A DNA stretch of 64,000 nt from Gallibacter sp963558965 (GTDB lineage Bacteria > Bacillota > Clostridia > Peptostreptococcales > Anaerovoracaceae). Position 1 is the first letter of the stretch, and the number at the start of each line of letters is the position of its first letter. Shown piece by piece: positions 53,331 to 62,828 of this stretch. The stretch is from positions 49,845 to 113,844 of the forward strand of contig CAUWIT010000003.1 in the NCBI GenBank assembly GCA_963558965.1. The letters run 5' to 3'. Under the pieces are notes generated by a model. That model searched no databases. It had not been told where the DNA came from and saw nothing but the letters and a program-made list of their open reading frames with translations. The translations under genes were made by a program, and so were the position numbers.

Positions 53331-54623
53331 TTATTTTGTTTTGTTATTTATAGGACGAGATGTAGATGGCATAAAGCGTTCTAAAATCAAGTACACTATA
53401 AATCCTGCAATAATTCCTGCAAATTCAACTTTAATTACAAAGTACGCAATAATTGCTCCTATTGCCCAAGCAATTACTCCTGCCCAATTTACACCATCAA
53501 TTGGATTGAAGTTTTTTGCTTTTCCTTTACCAACAACCCAGTAGTCTGCCAATATAACGCCACCAATTGGACAAACTACATATGATAATAAACTTAAAAC
53601 TCCTTCTATATGTCCTAAAATACCTACATCGCAAAGGATAATACCTATAATTCCTGATATTAATGTTGCTTCTCTTCTTTTCTTATCGTTTAAGTTTAGA
53701 GCCATAACAATATTTAGTCCTGCGCTATAAGCATTTGTTGAATTTGTTGTCCAAGTTGAAATAACAAGAGCTATAATACCTAGAAGTGGTAATCCAACAT
53801 TTATTAGAACCATACTTATATCGTATTCTCCTGAAATCTTAGTTAATAGTATTCCCATTACTAAAGTAATTACTCCCATTGGAAACAATCCATAAAATAC
53901 TGACTTTACTGTGTCTTTTCTGCTACGCTGAAATCTTGTATAGTCAGCAGCTGTAATTGTTCCTACTGCTGTAAAGTTAAATGAAAGTGCAACACCTGAC
54001 ATAAAACTAATTGTCTGAACTGTATCTGAACTGTTTAAACCACCTGTGCCATAGATTTTAAATGCTAAATATGTTCCATAGCACATTATAATCATAAGTA
54101 ATGGTATTGAAATTTTATCCAACTTTTCCAGTGCATGTACACCAAAGACTGCAGTTAGTAGCATTACTACGCCCCATACTGTGTTTGATACAACAACTGG
54201 AATTTCAAAACCTGTCATTGCTAATACTGCATTTGTAAAGGCTTCACCACATACACCATTTTGTATACCAAACCAACCGATCATATTAACTGCAAAAATT
54301 GTACTCACAATAAATCTTGCACCTTTTTTACCAAATCCTGCTTCACAACATGTACATGATGCTAATCCTAAATCGCACCCCATCATACCAGTTGCAATCA
54401 TACCTATTACTACGATAAGGTAACCTAAAGATCCTGAAATAATAGCTGGCCAAATTGGCATTGCTTCAGCCAAAAGTGCACCTAATAAAAATGCAGGAAC
54501 ACATACACAGATACCCGCTTGTACAAAAGCAAGTGAAATCCAATCCTTTCTTTCCTCCTTAGGTATCGCCTGTAGAGCAGTAACCTCTGCTGCTTTTGAA
54601 TTCTTTTTACTTGTCATACTCAT
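53331..54623 (-). CDS. NCS1-type nucleobase/hydantoin permease (CodB-like)
   Basis: A 430-residue, 12-helix symporter. The N-terminus (LAFVQAGICVCVPAFLLGALLAEAMP), the GMMGCDLGLASC stretch, NMIGWFGIQNGVCGEAF and ADYTRFQRSRKDTV fit the cytosine permease CodB branch of NCS1. The substrate could be cytosine, a hydantoin or a purine derivative. It heads the operon with DUF917 and PepV and is divergent from the PucR regulator. Start ATG at 54621-54623. Confidence 0.87.
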   Translation of the reverse strand: MSMTSKKNSKAAEVTALQAIPKEERKDWISLAFVQAGICVCVPAFLLGALLAEAMPIWPAIISGSLGYLIVVIGMIATGMMGCDLGLASCTCCEAGFGKKGARFIVSTIFAVNMIGWFGIQNGVCGEAFTNAVLAMTGFEIPVVVSNTVWGVVMLLTAVFGVHALEKLDKISIPLLMIIMCYGTYLAFKIYGTGGLNSSDTVQTISFMSGVALSFNFTAVGTITAADYTRFQRSRKDTVKSVFYGLFPMGVITLVMGILLTKISGEYDISMVLINVGLPLLGIIALVISTWTTNSTNAYSAGLNIVMALNLNDKKRREATLISGIIGIILCDVGILGHIEGVLSLLSYVVCPIGGVILADYWVVGKGKAKNFNPIDGVNWAGVIAWAIGAIIAYFVIKVEFAGIIAGFIVYLILERFMPSTSRPINNKTK

Positions 54624-54660
54624 ACAATTTACCTCTTTCTTTAAATTTTCTATATACTAC

Positions 54661-54691
54661 CATATGCAAATTTATAATTGTTTATGCATAT
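54661..54691. promoter_or_regulatory. Inverted repeat between the NCS1 and pucR genes
   Basis: TATGCA, about 14 bases, TATGCATA in the divergent intergenic region. A possible PucR-type operator for the permease operon; there is no second copy to compare. Confidence 0.3.
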
Positions 54692-54736
54692 TTATAAAAT
54701 TTTCTTTTTTATCATTAGGCAACTGCACAAATTAGA

Positions 54737-54765
54737 TTGTTGACTCTGTAAATTTTTGGTATAAT
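54737..54765 (+). promoter_or_regulatory. pucR promoter
   Basis: TTGTTG (54737-54742), 17 bases, TATAAT (54760-54765) with a TGN extension. AGGAGG stands before the ATG at 54804. Confidence 0.55.
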
Positions 54766-54803
54766 CCAGACCATAAATTTATTTTAGTTAGGAGGTTTCA
54801 CAA

Positions 54804-55994
54804 ATGAGTATAACTGTTTATGATTGTTTAAAACTGCCATCTTTACATTCAGGTAATCTTATAGCTGGTAAAAACGGATTAGATCGTATAGTTTCTTCTG
54901 TATCAGTAGTTGAAATACCAGAAGCCCGTCAAAAGATAAAAGTCTTTAATCCAAATGAGCTTTCATTATCTGCATTTTATGCAATAAAAGATACACCAGC
55001 TGAACAGTGTACTGCTATAAAATACTTGTCCGAAGCTGGTGTTGTTGCTTTAGTTTTATTTTATGTTGGTAAAATCATTCCTGAAATAGCACCTGAAGTA
55101 GTTAAAACCGCCGATTCATTGTCGATGCCTTTGATTGTAATCGAAGACAATCAAGTTAAGTACAGTGATATTATTACTGATGTTATGACTGCTATAGTGC
55201 AAAATCAAATGGTTTCCAATGATTTTGTAACTACAACAAAAAATAGACTTGTTCAAATACCCGAAAGCAAAAGAAATATGGATACACTTTTAAATTTAAT
55301 ATCCAGCTCTTACAAATGCAATTTGCTTTTATACCATAACTCAGGCGTACAATTTCCTTCGATTTACAGAAAATCATATGGTGTTTTTGATATGAATTTT
55401 TTTATAGACGAATTTGGCAATAGCAATAATATCTATTCATCAAAAGAGATACAGTATGGTGATAATACTTACTATATTTACAAACTGGACTTTTATCACA
55501 GCGATACCTCTTGGTTTACAATGTTTGCCTCATGTACATCAAATCAACTAAACGAAAAAATTATGGGTGATATTTGTACTTGTACTGATTATTTTACAAA
55601 TTTATGGGGATATTCATTAGATATGGATTCAAAAAATACTGTTCTTTCACTTATTTTAAAATCATCGGAAAGCACTGCAGAAAAATATTTGCGCAATTCC
55701 GATATTTCCATTGATAGTATTTCCACACTTATAATTTTTGATGGCAAAGAAGATATGCTAAAAGTAAAGAAAACCATTACAGATATATTTGATGATTATA
55801 ATAAATTTTATGTATTGGATATTATAGATAATCGTCTCGTAGTTCTTACATCCATATCTGTATCAAATACAATGGACTCTTTACTTGTACAAGACTTAGA
55901 AAAAATTGCCTATAGCAGTGAACGCAACTTATCATTTTTCATGAACAATGATATGCTAATGTCAATATTAAGTTTAAAAATTTTTTTAATTTAA
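54804..55994 (+). pseudogene. PucR-family regulator truncated before its DNA-binding domain
   Basis: The N-terminal PucR ligand domain is intact (about 5-125: YDCLKLPSLHSGNLIAGKNGLDRIVSSVSVVE, LSEAGVVALVLFYVG, ADSLSMPLIVIED). It is followed by the diverged GGDEF-like region up to about residue 385. Then the chain ends in IFLI where 21-bp repeats begin. Family members are about 500-550 residues and finish with a helix-turn-helix (HTH_30) of about 60 residues; none follows here or on the far side of the IS30 element. A protein of 396 residues could still be made but would not bind DNA. The partner permease operon is presumably mis-regulated. Confidence 0.8.
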
Positions 55995-56106
55995 ATGTTA
56001 GCAGTTTTAACTTACAAATTAACTCTTTTAAGCTAAAACTTAGCACTGTTAACTTGTAAGTTAACTCTTTTAAGTTACAAGTTAACTTAGTTAAGTTGCA
56101 ATTTAA
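55981..56106. repeat. 21-bp tandem repeats, six units
   Basis: Five good units (56002-56106) and one degenerate unit (55981-56001), each exactly 21 bp, joined head to tail. Odd and even units resemble each other, giving a 42-bp higher-order period: units at 56023 and 56065 begin CTCTTTTAAG, units at 56002 and 56044 begin CA-[GC]-T-[TG]-TTAACTT. Units contain TTAACTT/AAGTTAA so can pair with each other. Read on the minus strand they encode heptads with leucines at fixed positions, but no start signal is present. Confidence 0.8.
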
Positions 56107-56110
56107 AAGA

Positions 56111-57282
56111 GTGCCATAAAATTTTACTATTTTATGGCACAAAAATAAATACTTTTTTCTATAATTTTTTTCAAAAGCAACTATATATTAATATTTAATC
56201 CTAATTTTTTACATTCAATATCAAATAAATATTGTGCTGATTTTCCATTGAACATTTTTCTAGGATAATTATTTATCCAATTTTGTGCTTTTGCTATATC
56301 TGATTTTTTTAATAACATATCAAAATCAAAACTTTTTGGAAAATGCCTCCGTACTAATTTATTTTGATTTTCATTGCTACCTCTTTCACTAGAACTATAT
56401 GGGTGACAATAAAATATGTTTGTTCGTTTTCCTACTCTATATAATGCTTTTTCAAGTATATCAGGATTAGAAAACTCTGCTCCATTATCAACTGTTATAC
56501 TCTTAAATAGATTATAAAAGCCTGAATAAAGCTTTTTTTCAAGTCTATTAAGAGCTTTTCTTACCTCGTCTATCGTTTTACTTTTTAGCATTAAAATAAG
56601 TTCATACCTTGTTTTTCTTTCTGTTAAGACTAGTAATGTTTTCTTATTGCGTCTTTTACCAACAACACAATCCATCTCCCAGTGACCGAACTCTTCTCTT
56701 TCTTCTATATACTTTGGTCTTTTTTCGATAGATGTTCCTATCGCTGTTTTCCTTGCTCTTTTAACAGTTTGTTTCTTTTTCTTTTTTCTATATGGCAATT
56801 TTTCCATACTTAATGAAGCAAAGATACCTTTTCGAATATATGAATATATAGTTTGAACTGATTTAATTGTTGTCTTAAAAGGAAGATTCTTTTCCTTAAT
56901 GTCTAGTAGGACTGCTTCAGGAGAATACTTGTCATTTAAGATTTTTTCTTCGATATAGTTAGCTAACTCAATATCTTTGTCAATTTTTAGACCAGGTCCT
57001 TTAGCACTTAAATTTTCTTCATATTTTTGTTGTGATAAATCAGGATTATATTTTTTAGTTTCAGTATAATCAGTATTTCTGTGCATATATGTATACCTTT
57101 TTATTTCTTTATATATTGTTGGCTCGGATTTATCAAGCAACTCTGCTATTTCAGAAACTTTCATGCCTTTAACAAGCCATTTTGCTATTTTTAAGCGATC
57201 GTCATAAGTCAAATGTTTATAACCTTTAGTCATTATAATTACACCACCTTTAATACACTTAAAACTATACTGTTAGTGCAAT
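56111..57282 (-). mobile_element. IS30-family insertion sequence
   Basis: One transposase gene with short flanks. Possible imperfect terminal repeats: AGAGTGCCATAAAATTTTAC (from 56109 inward) against the minus-strand AATTGCACTAACAGTATAG (from about 57282 inward), with roughly half of 29 positions matching, so the ends are uncertain. Next to the left end is a 12-bp palindrome GTGCCATAAAAT/ATTTTATGGCAC (56114-56143). I found no clear target duplication. Confidence 0.6.
56181..57233 (-). CDS. IS30 family transposase
   Basis: A complete transposase of 350 residues. The N-terminal helix-turn-helix (HLTYDDRLKIAKWLVKGMKVSEIAELLDKSEPTIYKEIKRY) is typical of IS30. The catalytic DDE core is intact: Asp in HWEMDCVVGKRR, Asp in SITVDNGAEFSNP, and Glu in ERGSNENQNKLVRRHFPK. 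A Lys/Arg-rich stretch (KKKKKQTVKRARK) lies between. It has the AGGTGGTG ribosome site before the ATG, so it looks functional. Confidence 0.95.
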   Translation of the reverse strand: MTKGYKHLTYDDRLKIAKWLVKGMKVSEIAELLDKSEPTIYKEIKRYTYMHRNTDYTETKKYNPDLSQQKYEENLSAKGPGLKIDKDIELANYIEEKILNDKYSPEAVLLDIKEKNLPFKTTIKSVQTIYSYIRKGIFASLSMEKLPYRKKKKKQTVKRARKTAIGTSIEKRPKYIEEREEFGHWEMDCVVGKRRNKKTLLVLTERKTRYELILMLKSKTIDEVRKALNRLEKKLYSGFYNLFKSITVDNGAEFSNPDILEKALYRVGKRTNIFYCHPYSSSERGSNENQNKLVRRHFPKSFDFDMLLKKSDIAKAQNWINNYPRKMFNGKSAQYLFDIECKKLGLNINI

Positions 57283-57327
57283 TATAATTCATTTAACTTT
57301 GTGAGTCAGCAATATTTTAATCTAATA

Positions 57328-57465
57328 TCACTTTAAGACATCATTAATCTTAAAATCTAAATCCCAATTCACTTCATAATACTCAGGATTATTTTTACAA
57401 ATATGATTTAAAGCATTACCTGAGAACTCTAATAAATTAACTTTACCATCTCTTTCCAATATCAT
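57328..57465 (-). CDS. Small hypothetical protein downstream of topB
   Basis: A 45-residue frame opening MILERDGKVNLLEFSGNALNH and ending KINDVLK, with AAGGAG (57471-57476) 5 bases before the ATG and starting 16 bases after the topB stop. Acidic, no membrane segment, no family recognised. The ribosome site and spacing argue for a real gene of the mobile element, co-transcribed with topB. Confidence 0.5.
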   Translation of the reverse strand: MILERDGKVNLLEFSGNALNHICKNNPEYYEVNWDLDFKINDVLK

Positions 57466-57481
57466 TTTTTCTCCTTGTTTT

Positions 57482-59581
57482 TTATTTCTTGAATTCAAAT
57501 TTTATATTTCCTTCTTTATCAAGTATTAGTTTAGCTTCAAAGTCTTTACCAACTTTACTTTTAAAACCTTTAATTGTATTTGTTTTACCATCTTGTAATA
57601 ATTTTTTTACTATAGTTTCGTTAATAGTTTTATTAGCTATTTTACTATTTATTTTAAAATTACATTCTTTGTAATTAGAACAGCTATAAAAATCACCATA
57701 TTTTCCTTTAACCTTGTAAACATCATTACTACATATAGGACATTTACCAAGATTTTCCCTATTAGGCAAGTTGGAATTATTGTTTTCTATTTTAATATCT
57801 TTAGAAGTATTAAAAAAATCAATTAAATATTCTATTGCCCATTCCAAAGAATCATATAGTTCTTTTTCCCCTCTATATACCTTCTTTAATTCCTTTTGCA
57901 TTTCAACTGTTTTATGTGCATTTAAGTTTAGTTTTAATTTATCTAATATATTAATAAGGTTAATACCTTGTTCCTGAATATAATAAGTATTCTTTTCTAA
58001 TTTAATATATTTTTCTTTTATAGCTTTATCAATGGTATCTGCTCTAGTAGCTTCTGTACCTATTTCTACACCTTCAAGAAGCTGCTTATATTCTTCATCT
58101 TCTGTAGCTTTTTTCTCATCTAAAAATGGATTTCTTAAATACTTATTTAATGTATCAACAGTATAATGTTTAGGTGGTTTAGTTTCTGTTTCTATAGGTT
58201 TAAAATTAGTATTTATAATTTCTCCAATAGAAAAGTTTGGCAAGATTACATCTTTACTATTATATTCTTCTACCTCAGTAAATCCTTTTTGTTTAATTGT
58301 AGTACCTTTAATAATAAACTCATCTTCAAGATTTTGATATCCCAAAGTAATTTCTACAACATCTAATATACAGTCTTCACTATAGAAAACGGATATAAAT
58401 CTATTATTTATAGTATTATATATATTTAGTTCATCTTGTGATAAATCATTTGGAATTTCTTTACCTGTTGGTATTATGGCAGAATGAGATTCTATTTTTG
58501 ATGAATCAAATATAGTTTTTTTATCTTTAAATGTAACCTTACTTCCATTATTACTTAATATATTAATAATACCATTTACTTTTTCTTTTTCTTCTTCTGC
58601 TAAATATTCAGTATTAGTTCTAGGATATGTAACTAATCCTTTTTCATATAAACTTTGAACAAGTTCTAATGTTTTTGAAGGACTATACTTAAACTTCTTA
58701 CCTGATACACCTTGTAATTTAGATAATGAAAATAGCTTACCAGCTGCTTTTATCTCTTCTTTATTTTTTATGTCTAAAACTTTTAAAGTGTTAGTGTTCA
58801 ATACATTGCTTTTTTCTTTAGCTAATTCTAATTCTTCTAATTTATACTTTTCTTTGGTTTTTAGTTTTATATCATATTCTTCATCATTTTTATTTATTGA
58901 AGTTGATTCAACAATTAAATATTTAGTTGGTACGAAATTGTTTATTTCATTATCCCTATTATATATTGCTTGCACAATAGGAGTTACAACTCTTCCTATT
59001 TTAAAAAGTTGACTACTTTTTATTGTAACCTCTCTAGTTAAATTAATACCAATTAACCAATCAATATATGTTCTAAGAAGTCCTTCATCATATAATCTAT
59101 CATATTCACTAATTGCTTTTCTATTTTGATATTCCTTTTTTATTGTTTGTACAGTTTGATCAGGAAGCTATAATCTACTTAATTGCTTGTCAGATTTTAA
59201 AGCATTATTAATGATTAATCTTATAATTACTTCACCTTCACGATCAGCATCGCCTGCTGATATTATTTCATCAACATCATTTCTATTTACAAGTTCTTGT
59301 ATTATTTTATATTGTTTCTTTATACCACTATCATCTTTTAATTGAAATTCAAAATTAGATGGAATAAAAGGATATTTAGTTTCATTCCATCTATATTTAT
59401 TACCTTTTTTATAATCACTATGAGTATAAGCCTCAATAGGCTTTAATTCAAATAAATGTCCATATGCCCATGTAACTATTACATTATCATTGCACATATA
59501 TCCATTTTCATTTTTCATCTTATTAAAAGCTGTCGCAATAGTTCTACCAAGGCTAGGCTTTTCTGCAATTATTACTTTCAT
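57482..59581 (-). pseudogene. topB: DNA topoisomerase III split by an in-frame TAG
   Basis: A single open frame of 700 codons except for TAG at 59168-59170. The N-terminal fragment (137 residues) has the Toprim domain (IIAEKPSLGRTIA, SAGDADREGEVIIRL); the rest carries the linker RTYIDWLIGINLTREVTI, the catalytic Tyr region GLVTYPRTNTEYL, and a C-terminal zinc finger (CPICSNDVYKVKGKYGDFYSCSNY). The interrupted context SRL-stop-LPDQTVQTI reads SRLW in normal family members, so TGG changed to TAG. TAG ends other genes here (nadB), hence no recoding. Typical of integrative/conjugative elements. Probably inactive. Confidence 0.85.
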
Positions 59582-59610
59582 TTTATTTTTATCCTTTCTT
59601 TAAATATAAT

Positions 59611-59646
59611 AAAAAAGCAGCTAGATTTTATTCTAACTACTTTTTT
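59611..59646 (-). terminator. Leader hairpin before topB
   Basis: Minus strand: AAAAAAGTAGTTAGA, 6-base loop, TCTAGCTGCTTTTTT, only about 30 bases before the topB ATG. A 9-bp stem plus T-run looks like an intrinsic terminator in the leader. A similar hairpin precedes the DUF4315-like gene. Confidence 0.65.
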
Positions 59647-59650
59647 CTCA

Positions 59651-59694
59651 ACTTCTGCTCAATTTGAGCAGAAGTACTTTATTTTACTAAAATA
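59651..59694 (-). repeat. 44-bp two-hairpin module, copy 1 (after fic)
   Basis: From the fic stop codon (59695-59697) leftwards: TATTTT-AGT-AAAATA (59680-59694), 4 bases, then ACTTCTGCTC-AAATT-GAGCAGAAGT (59651-59675). Same length and spacing as the copies at 61398 and 63330. In the small hairpin both arms have changed C/G to T/A relative to the other copies, so pairing is kept. Confidence 0.85.
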
Positions 59695-60489
59695 CTATCT
59701 TTCATATTCCTTTTCTTTACTATTTGTTGGTGCTTTCTCTAGCAAGCTACATTTTCCCATTAGTTCTCTAACTAGTTTTATTTCTTTTAATTCATTTTTA
59801 CAAATTATATATTCTAATGGAGAAGTATCTTTATTTCTATCATATTGAATAAATGCTTTTTTATATTTAGAGTTTTTTAATATAGAAATTGGCAATAAGC
59901 CATTATTTATTAAAGATTGATTTAATATTATTCTTCCAGTTCTACCATTTCCATTAGGAAATGGGTGAATTTTTTCAAATTCTATATGCTTTACAGCTAT
60001 ATTTTTGACTAACTCTTCAATATTTTTATATTTATCATTTACATTTTCAATATATTTATTCATTAAATCATCAAGTAATTTATATGATGGTGGATAATGA
60101 ACAATTTCAATTTTACTACCAATAAAAACATCATGGTTTCTATATGTAGCTTCTCTATTTAAAATATCTGCATTGATATCTTTTATCCATTCTTCAGTAA
60201 TTTCTCTATAATCAAATGACAAATATTTTTTTATTGCATTATATAAGTTTTTAGCTTCTATATATTCTGAAAAAGTATGATTTGAATTTACTTCATCATA
60301 TTCTATTAAATCTATAGTTTCATCAAGAGATAATGTATTACCCTCTAAAGAGTTGGATGACCAACAAAACCTATATTCAAAATCCTTTTTAAAAGCATCT
60401 ATAATTAATGGTGTATTATAGATTTCTTTTATATACTTTAAATTTAATTCTATTTCTTTTATTGATTGTGATATATCTATTAGAGCCAT
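59695..60489 (-). CDS. Fic-domain AMP-transferase-like protein
   Basis: A 264-residue Fic protein with the complete catalytic motif HPFPNGNGRTGR (175-186) and an N-terminal inhibitory helix motif of (S/T)xxxE(G/N) type (S45-NSL-E49-G50), i.e. a class II self-inhibited Fic enzyme that could AMPylate or otherwise modify a target protein. The C-terminus SLLEKAPTNSKEKEYER is shared with the neighbouring kinase fragment and, more loosely, the second Fic gene. The stop codon abuts a 44-bp hairpin module. AGAGGTG precedes the ATG. Target unknown. Confidence 0.9.
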   Translation of the reverse strand: MALIDISQSIKEIELNLKYIKEIYNTPLIIDAFKKDFEYRFCWSSNSLEGNTLSLDETIDLIEYDEVNSNHTFSEYIEAKNLYNAIKKYLSFDYREITEEWIKDINADILNREATYRNHDVFIGSKIEIVHYPPSYKLLDDLMNKYIENVNDKYKNIEELVKNIAVKHIEFEKIHPFPNGNGRTGRIILNQSLINNGLLPISILKNSKYKKAFIQYDRNKDTSPLEYIICKNELKEIKLVRELMGKCSLLEKAPTNSKEKEYER

Positions 60490-60525
60490 AAAAACACCTC
60501 TTTCTTAATTTATTTTATATATTTT

Positions 60526-61296
60526 TTATCTTTCATAATCTTTGTTGTTACTTACCATTTGTGATTTTTTAAGTAAGCTTTCTTTTGCCTTCTGTATATC
60601 CATTTGTGGTAATTCTTCTAAAGATCTACTTCCTTCTATTTGTGGACATTCAATTGCATTATCTAATAAAAATTGCTTTAGTTCTTCTTTATTGTTAGTA
60701 ATATAATAATCAACTACTTTTTCTTTAAATGTTGTTTGTTAACTTTCTGCTATCGTTAAAATTCCACACCCTTCTGATATAAGTATTTGATTAGCAGCAA
60801 GCATTGCTGTTCTCTTATTTCCATCCCAAAATGGTTGATATCTCATGGAATATAGCATGATTTCAATAGCTCTGTCTACTGGATTTTCAATTAATCTTAA
60901 TTCATTTATTTTATCTTTATATTCATCTTCAATAGGTATCTTAGGTTTCCATGTTTTAGGATCTATTCCACCTATGAACACTTCTCCCTTTCTTAAAAAT
61001 CCCAGATTTTGAAACAAATTACTACCAATAATATTATTTATTTTACATATATATGGATAATCTAATGGATAATCTAGGTTATCTAAAACAAATGACCATG
61101 CGTATTTAAGATTGTTAATTGCTACTATTTCATCAACTTTTAACCCTTCAACTGTTCCACCATGATATATTGCTTCTGTTTGTGGAAATGTTACTGCAAT
61201 ACCTTCTAATTTAGCACTTCTATATATAGAATCAATCAAATACTTTTTAGCAATAAAGACATTTGCTTCTCTTGATATTCTCATTTTACACCTCAT
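60526..61296 (-). pseudogene. Second Fic-domain gene, broken by in-frame TAA
   Basis: One frame of 257 codons interrupted by TAA at 60739-60741. The first 185 codons carry a SAKLEG inhibitory motif (27-32) and QPFWDGNKRTAMLAAN (from residue 154); the expected catalytic His is Gln, so it may never have been an AMP-transferase of the usual kind. After the stop the frame continues for 70 codons (TTFKEKVVDYY ...) to SLLKKSQMVSNNKDYER and a normal stop, matching the tail of its neighbours. One base change (for example TTA to TAA) explains the break. GAGGTG precedes the ATG. Confidence 0.8.
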
Positions 61297-61397
61297 TAAA
61301 ATTAATTACCTATATACTAATTATATGCTCTAGTATAGCATAAATATAATAATGTATCAGTAGTAAATTGCCTTAGTATATCTTATAAAAAAAATCA

Positions 61398-61441
61398 ACT
61401 TCTGCTCAATTTGAGCAAAAGTTCTTTACTTTGCTAAAGTA
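61398..61441 (-). repeat. 44-bp two-hairpin module, copy 2 (after the small membrane gene)
   Basis: Minus strand order: TACTTT-AGC-AAAGTA (61427-61441), 4 bases, ACTTTTGCTC-AAATT-GAGCAGAAGT (61398-61422), then TTGATTTTTTTT. The single change in the left arm gives a U-G pair in the minus-strand RNA but a mismatch in the other strand. It begins 9 bases after the stop of the gene at 61451. Confidence 0.85.
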
Positions 61442-61450
61442 TATATATTA

Positions 61451-61729
61451 TTAAATAGATAATGATAGAGCAGTTTTTAATAATTCTTCCACTATATATC
61501 CTCTTGGAACATCATATAATAAAGCAATTAATCCAAAAGTAGCAAGACCAAAGAATACAATAGTTAAAATAACTCTTATAAATTTAAAAAAGTAGTTGAT
61601 GAATTTCTTTTCAACTACTACCACTTCTTTATTATCTATTTTATGTTTCTTTTTTAATTTTAATTGCTTTTCTTCTTTTTCTTCCTCTACTAGATATTCA
61701 GAAAAAGTTCCTTTCATATCATTACTCAA
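61451..61729 (-). CDS. Small membrane protein of the mobile element
   Basis: A 92-residue protein: a charged N-terminal 45 residues (GTFSEYLVEEEKEEKQLKLKKKHKID), one or two membrane helices (about 48-72, FFKFIRVILTIVFFGLATFGLIALLY), and a short end (VPRGYIVEELLKTALSLSI). It lies 4 bases after the ATPase gene, in an order often seen in Firmicute conjugative elements (DUF4315-like, ATPase, small membrane protein). Probably a transfer-region accessory. Not recognised beyond that. Confidence 0.6.
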   Translation of the reverse strand: MSNDMKGTFSEYLVEEEKEEKQLKLKKKHKIDNKEVVVVEKKFINYFFKFIRVILTIVFFGLATFGLIALLYDVPRGYIVEELLKTALSLSI

Positions 61730-61733
61730 AAGT

Positions 61734-62828
61734 TCACCCCCTTATAAATTTAAAGAATTTATCTTTTTTAATTACTTTTTTTGATTGCAATGTATGTAAC
61801 ATTCTCTCAAAAGTATTACTATTTTCAAATTGTAAATTAAATGAATTAGGAGCATAATCAAGAAAAAAAGTTCTATTACTAATAGATTTTTGCTTTTCTA
61901 ATATAACACTTCTTTTTGCTTTTTCAACAAAGTTGTAAAAATAAATTGCATTTAGATTATTGAATGCTTTATATATAGGAAGGTTATATTCTATTTCATT
62001 TGCTTTTAAACCCATAATGCTAATTATTACATCGTTACTAGCTATATCATTTAAATTAATACCTTTATAATCTCCATAATCTTTAATTACATAATCATAT
62101 TTATCATAATCTTTTTGAGATAAGCTTTGCATACCTTTATACAAAGTTGTATTCGATATATTGAATTTATCATCTACAACTTCTTGTCCATAACTAAATG
62201 CTAAACTATCAATATAACCATTTAAATTACACTCAACATAGCATACCCTTTTTGACTGTGCTTGTAAAAACTTTATTAGCTGCATAGCTAAAGTAGTTGT
62301 ACCTATTCTTGGCATACTTCCAACAATAGCAATTCTTTTTTGTATTGTTACCTCAAGTGTATCTGATGGTAAATTATATTTTTCATTTAAGTATTTCTCT
62401 TCTTTTTTTCTACTATCTACAATATTTATATTATCTAAAGTGTTAGATCCATTTAGAATAGATAGTAATTGTTTTTCCTTTTGAGTTAAATTACCTTGTA
62501 AAATAAAACAATTTACTGTCTTAAAAGAATTAATTAGTAATGAGTTTTCTTGGTAATCAAGATCATTATCAATAATAAGTTTAAGATTTCTACTTAAATA
62601 TATATCATTTAATACTTCTAAATTCTTCTTGTTTTCAATATTTAAATTCGATAAACCAATATATACTACATCAGGACCATGAAGCAATATAGCTTTTTTA
62701 TATTCAATTAAGTCTATTGTATTTGTTGTTCTATTAACAAAATCAATATATTCAACATCAGTATATTTACTTATCGCTTTATCTAATATATATTTATTAC
62801 CTTCTCTACAAATTAACATTATTTTCAT
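61734..62828 (-). CDS. ParA/MinD-like P-loop ATPase of the mobile element
   Basis: 364 residues. The N-terminal about 140 residues look like a diverged receiver-like Rossmann domain (LICREGNKYILDKAISKYTDVEYIDFVNRT, VVYIGLSNLNIENKK). The C-terminal part has a deviant Walker A (IVGSMPRIGTTTLAMQLIKFL), a CYVECNLNGYIDSLAF strand and YDYVIKDYGDY, as in ParA/MinD ATPases. In conjugative elements such proteins serve partition or transfer-complex positioning. Start ATG 62826-62828 overlaps the previous gene by 23 bases; GGAG lies 9 bases upstream. Confidence 0.65.
   Translation of the reverse strand: MKIMLICREGNKYILDKAISKYTDVEYIDFVNRTTNTIDLIEYKKAILLHGPDVVYIGLSNLNIENKKNLEVLNDIYLSRNLKLIIDNDLDYQENSLLINSFKTVNCFILQGNLTQKEKQLLSILNGSNTLDNINIVDSRKKEEKYLNEKYNLPSDTLEVTIQKRIAIVGSMPRIGTTTLAMQLIKFLQAQSKRVCYVECNLNGYIDSLAFSYGQEVVDDKFNISNTTLYKGMQSLSQKDYDKYDYVIKDYGDYKGINLNDIASNDVIISIMGLKANEIEYNLPIYKAFNNLNAIYFYNFVEKAKRSVILEKQKSISNRTFFLDYAPNSFNLQFENSNTFERMLHTLQSKKVIKKDKFFKFIRG

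Noticed and set aside
55939..56142. 67-codon leucine-heptad frame on the minus strand over the 21-bp repeats
   Set aside because: Only a TTG start without ribosome site, and the pattern follows from the repeat period; kept as a repeat.
56114..56143. GTGCCATAAAAT/ATTTTATGGCAC palindrome as terminator
   Set aside because: No T-run on either strand; more likely part of the IS30 end.
59168..59170. TAG in topB as a recoded sense codon
   Set aside because: TAG ends intact genes such as nadB and the Fic gene in the same window, and no recoding structure is evident; a nonsense mutation is simpler.
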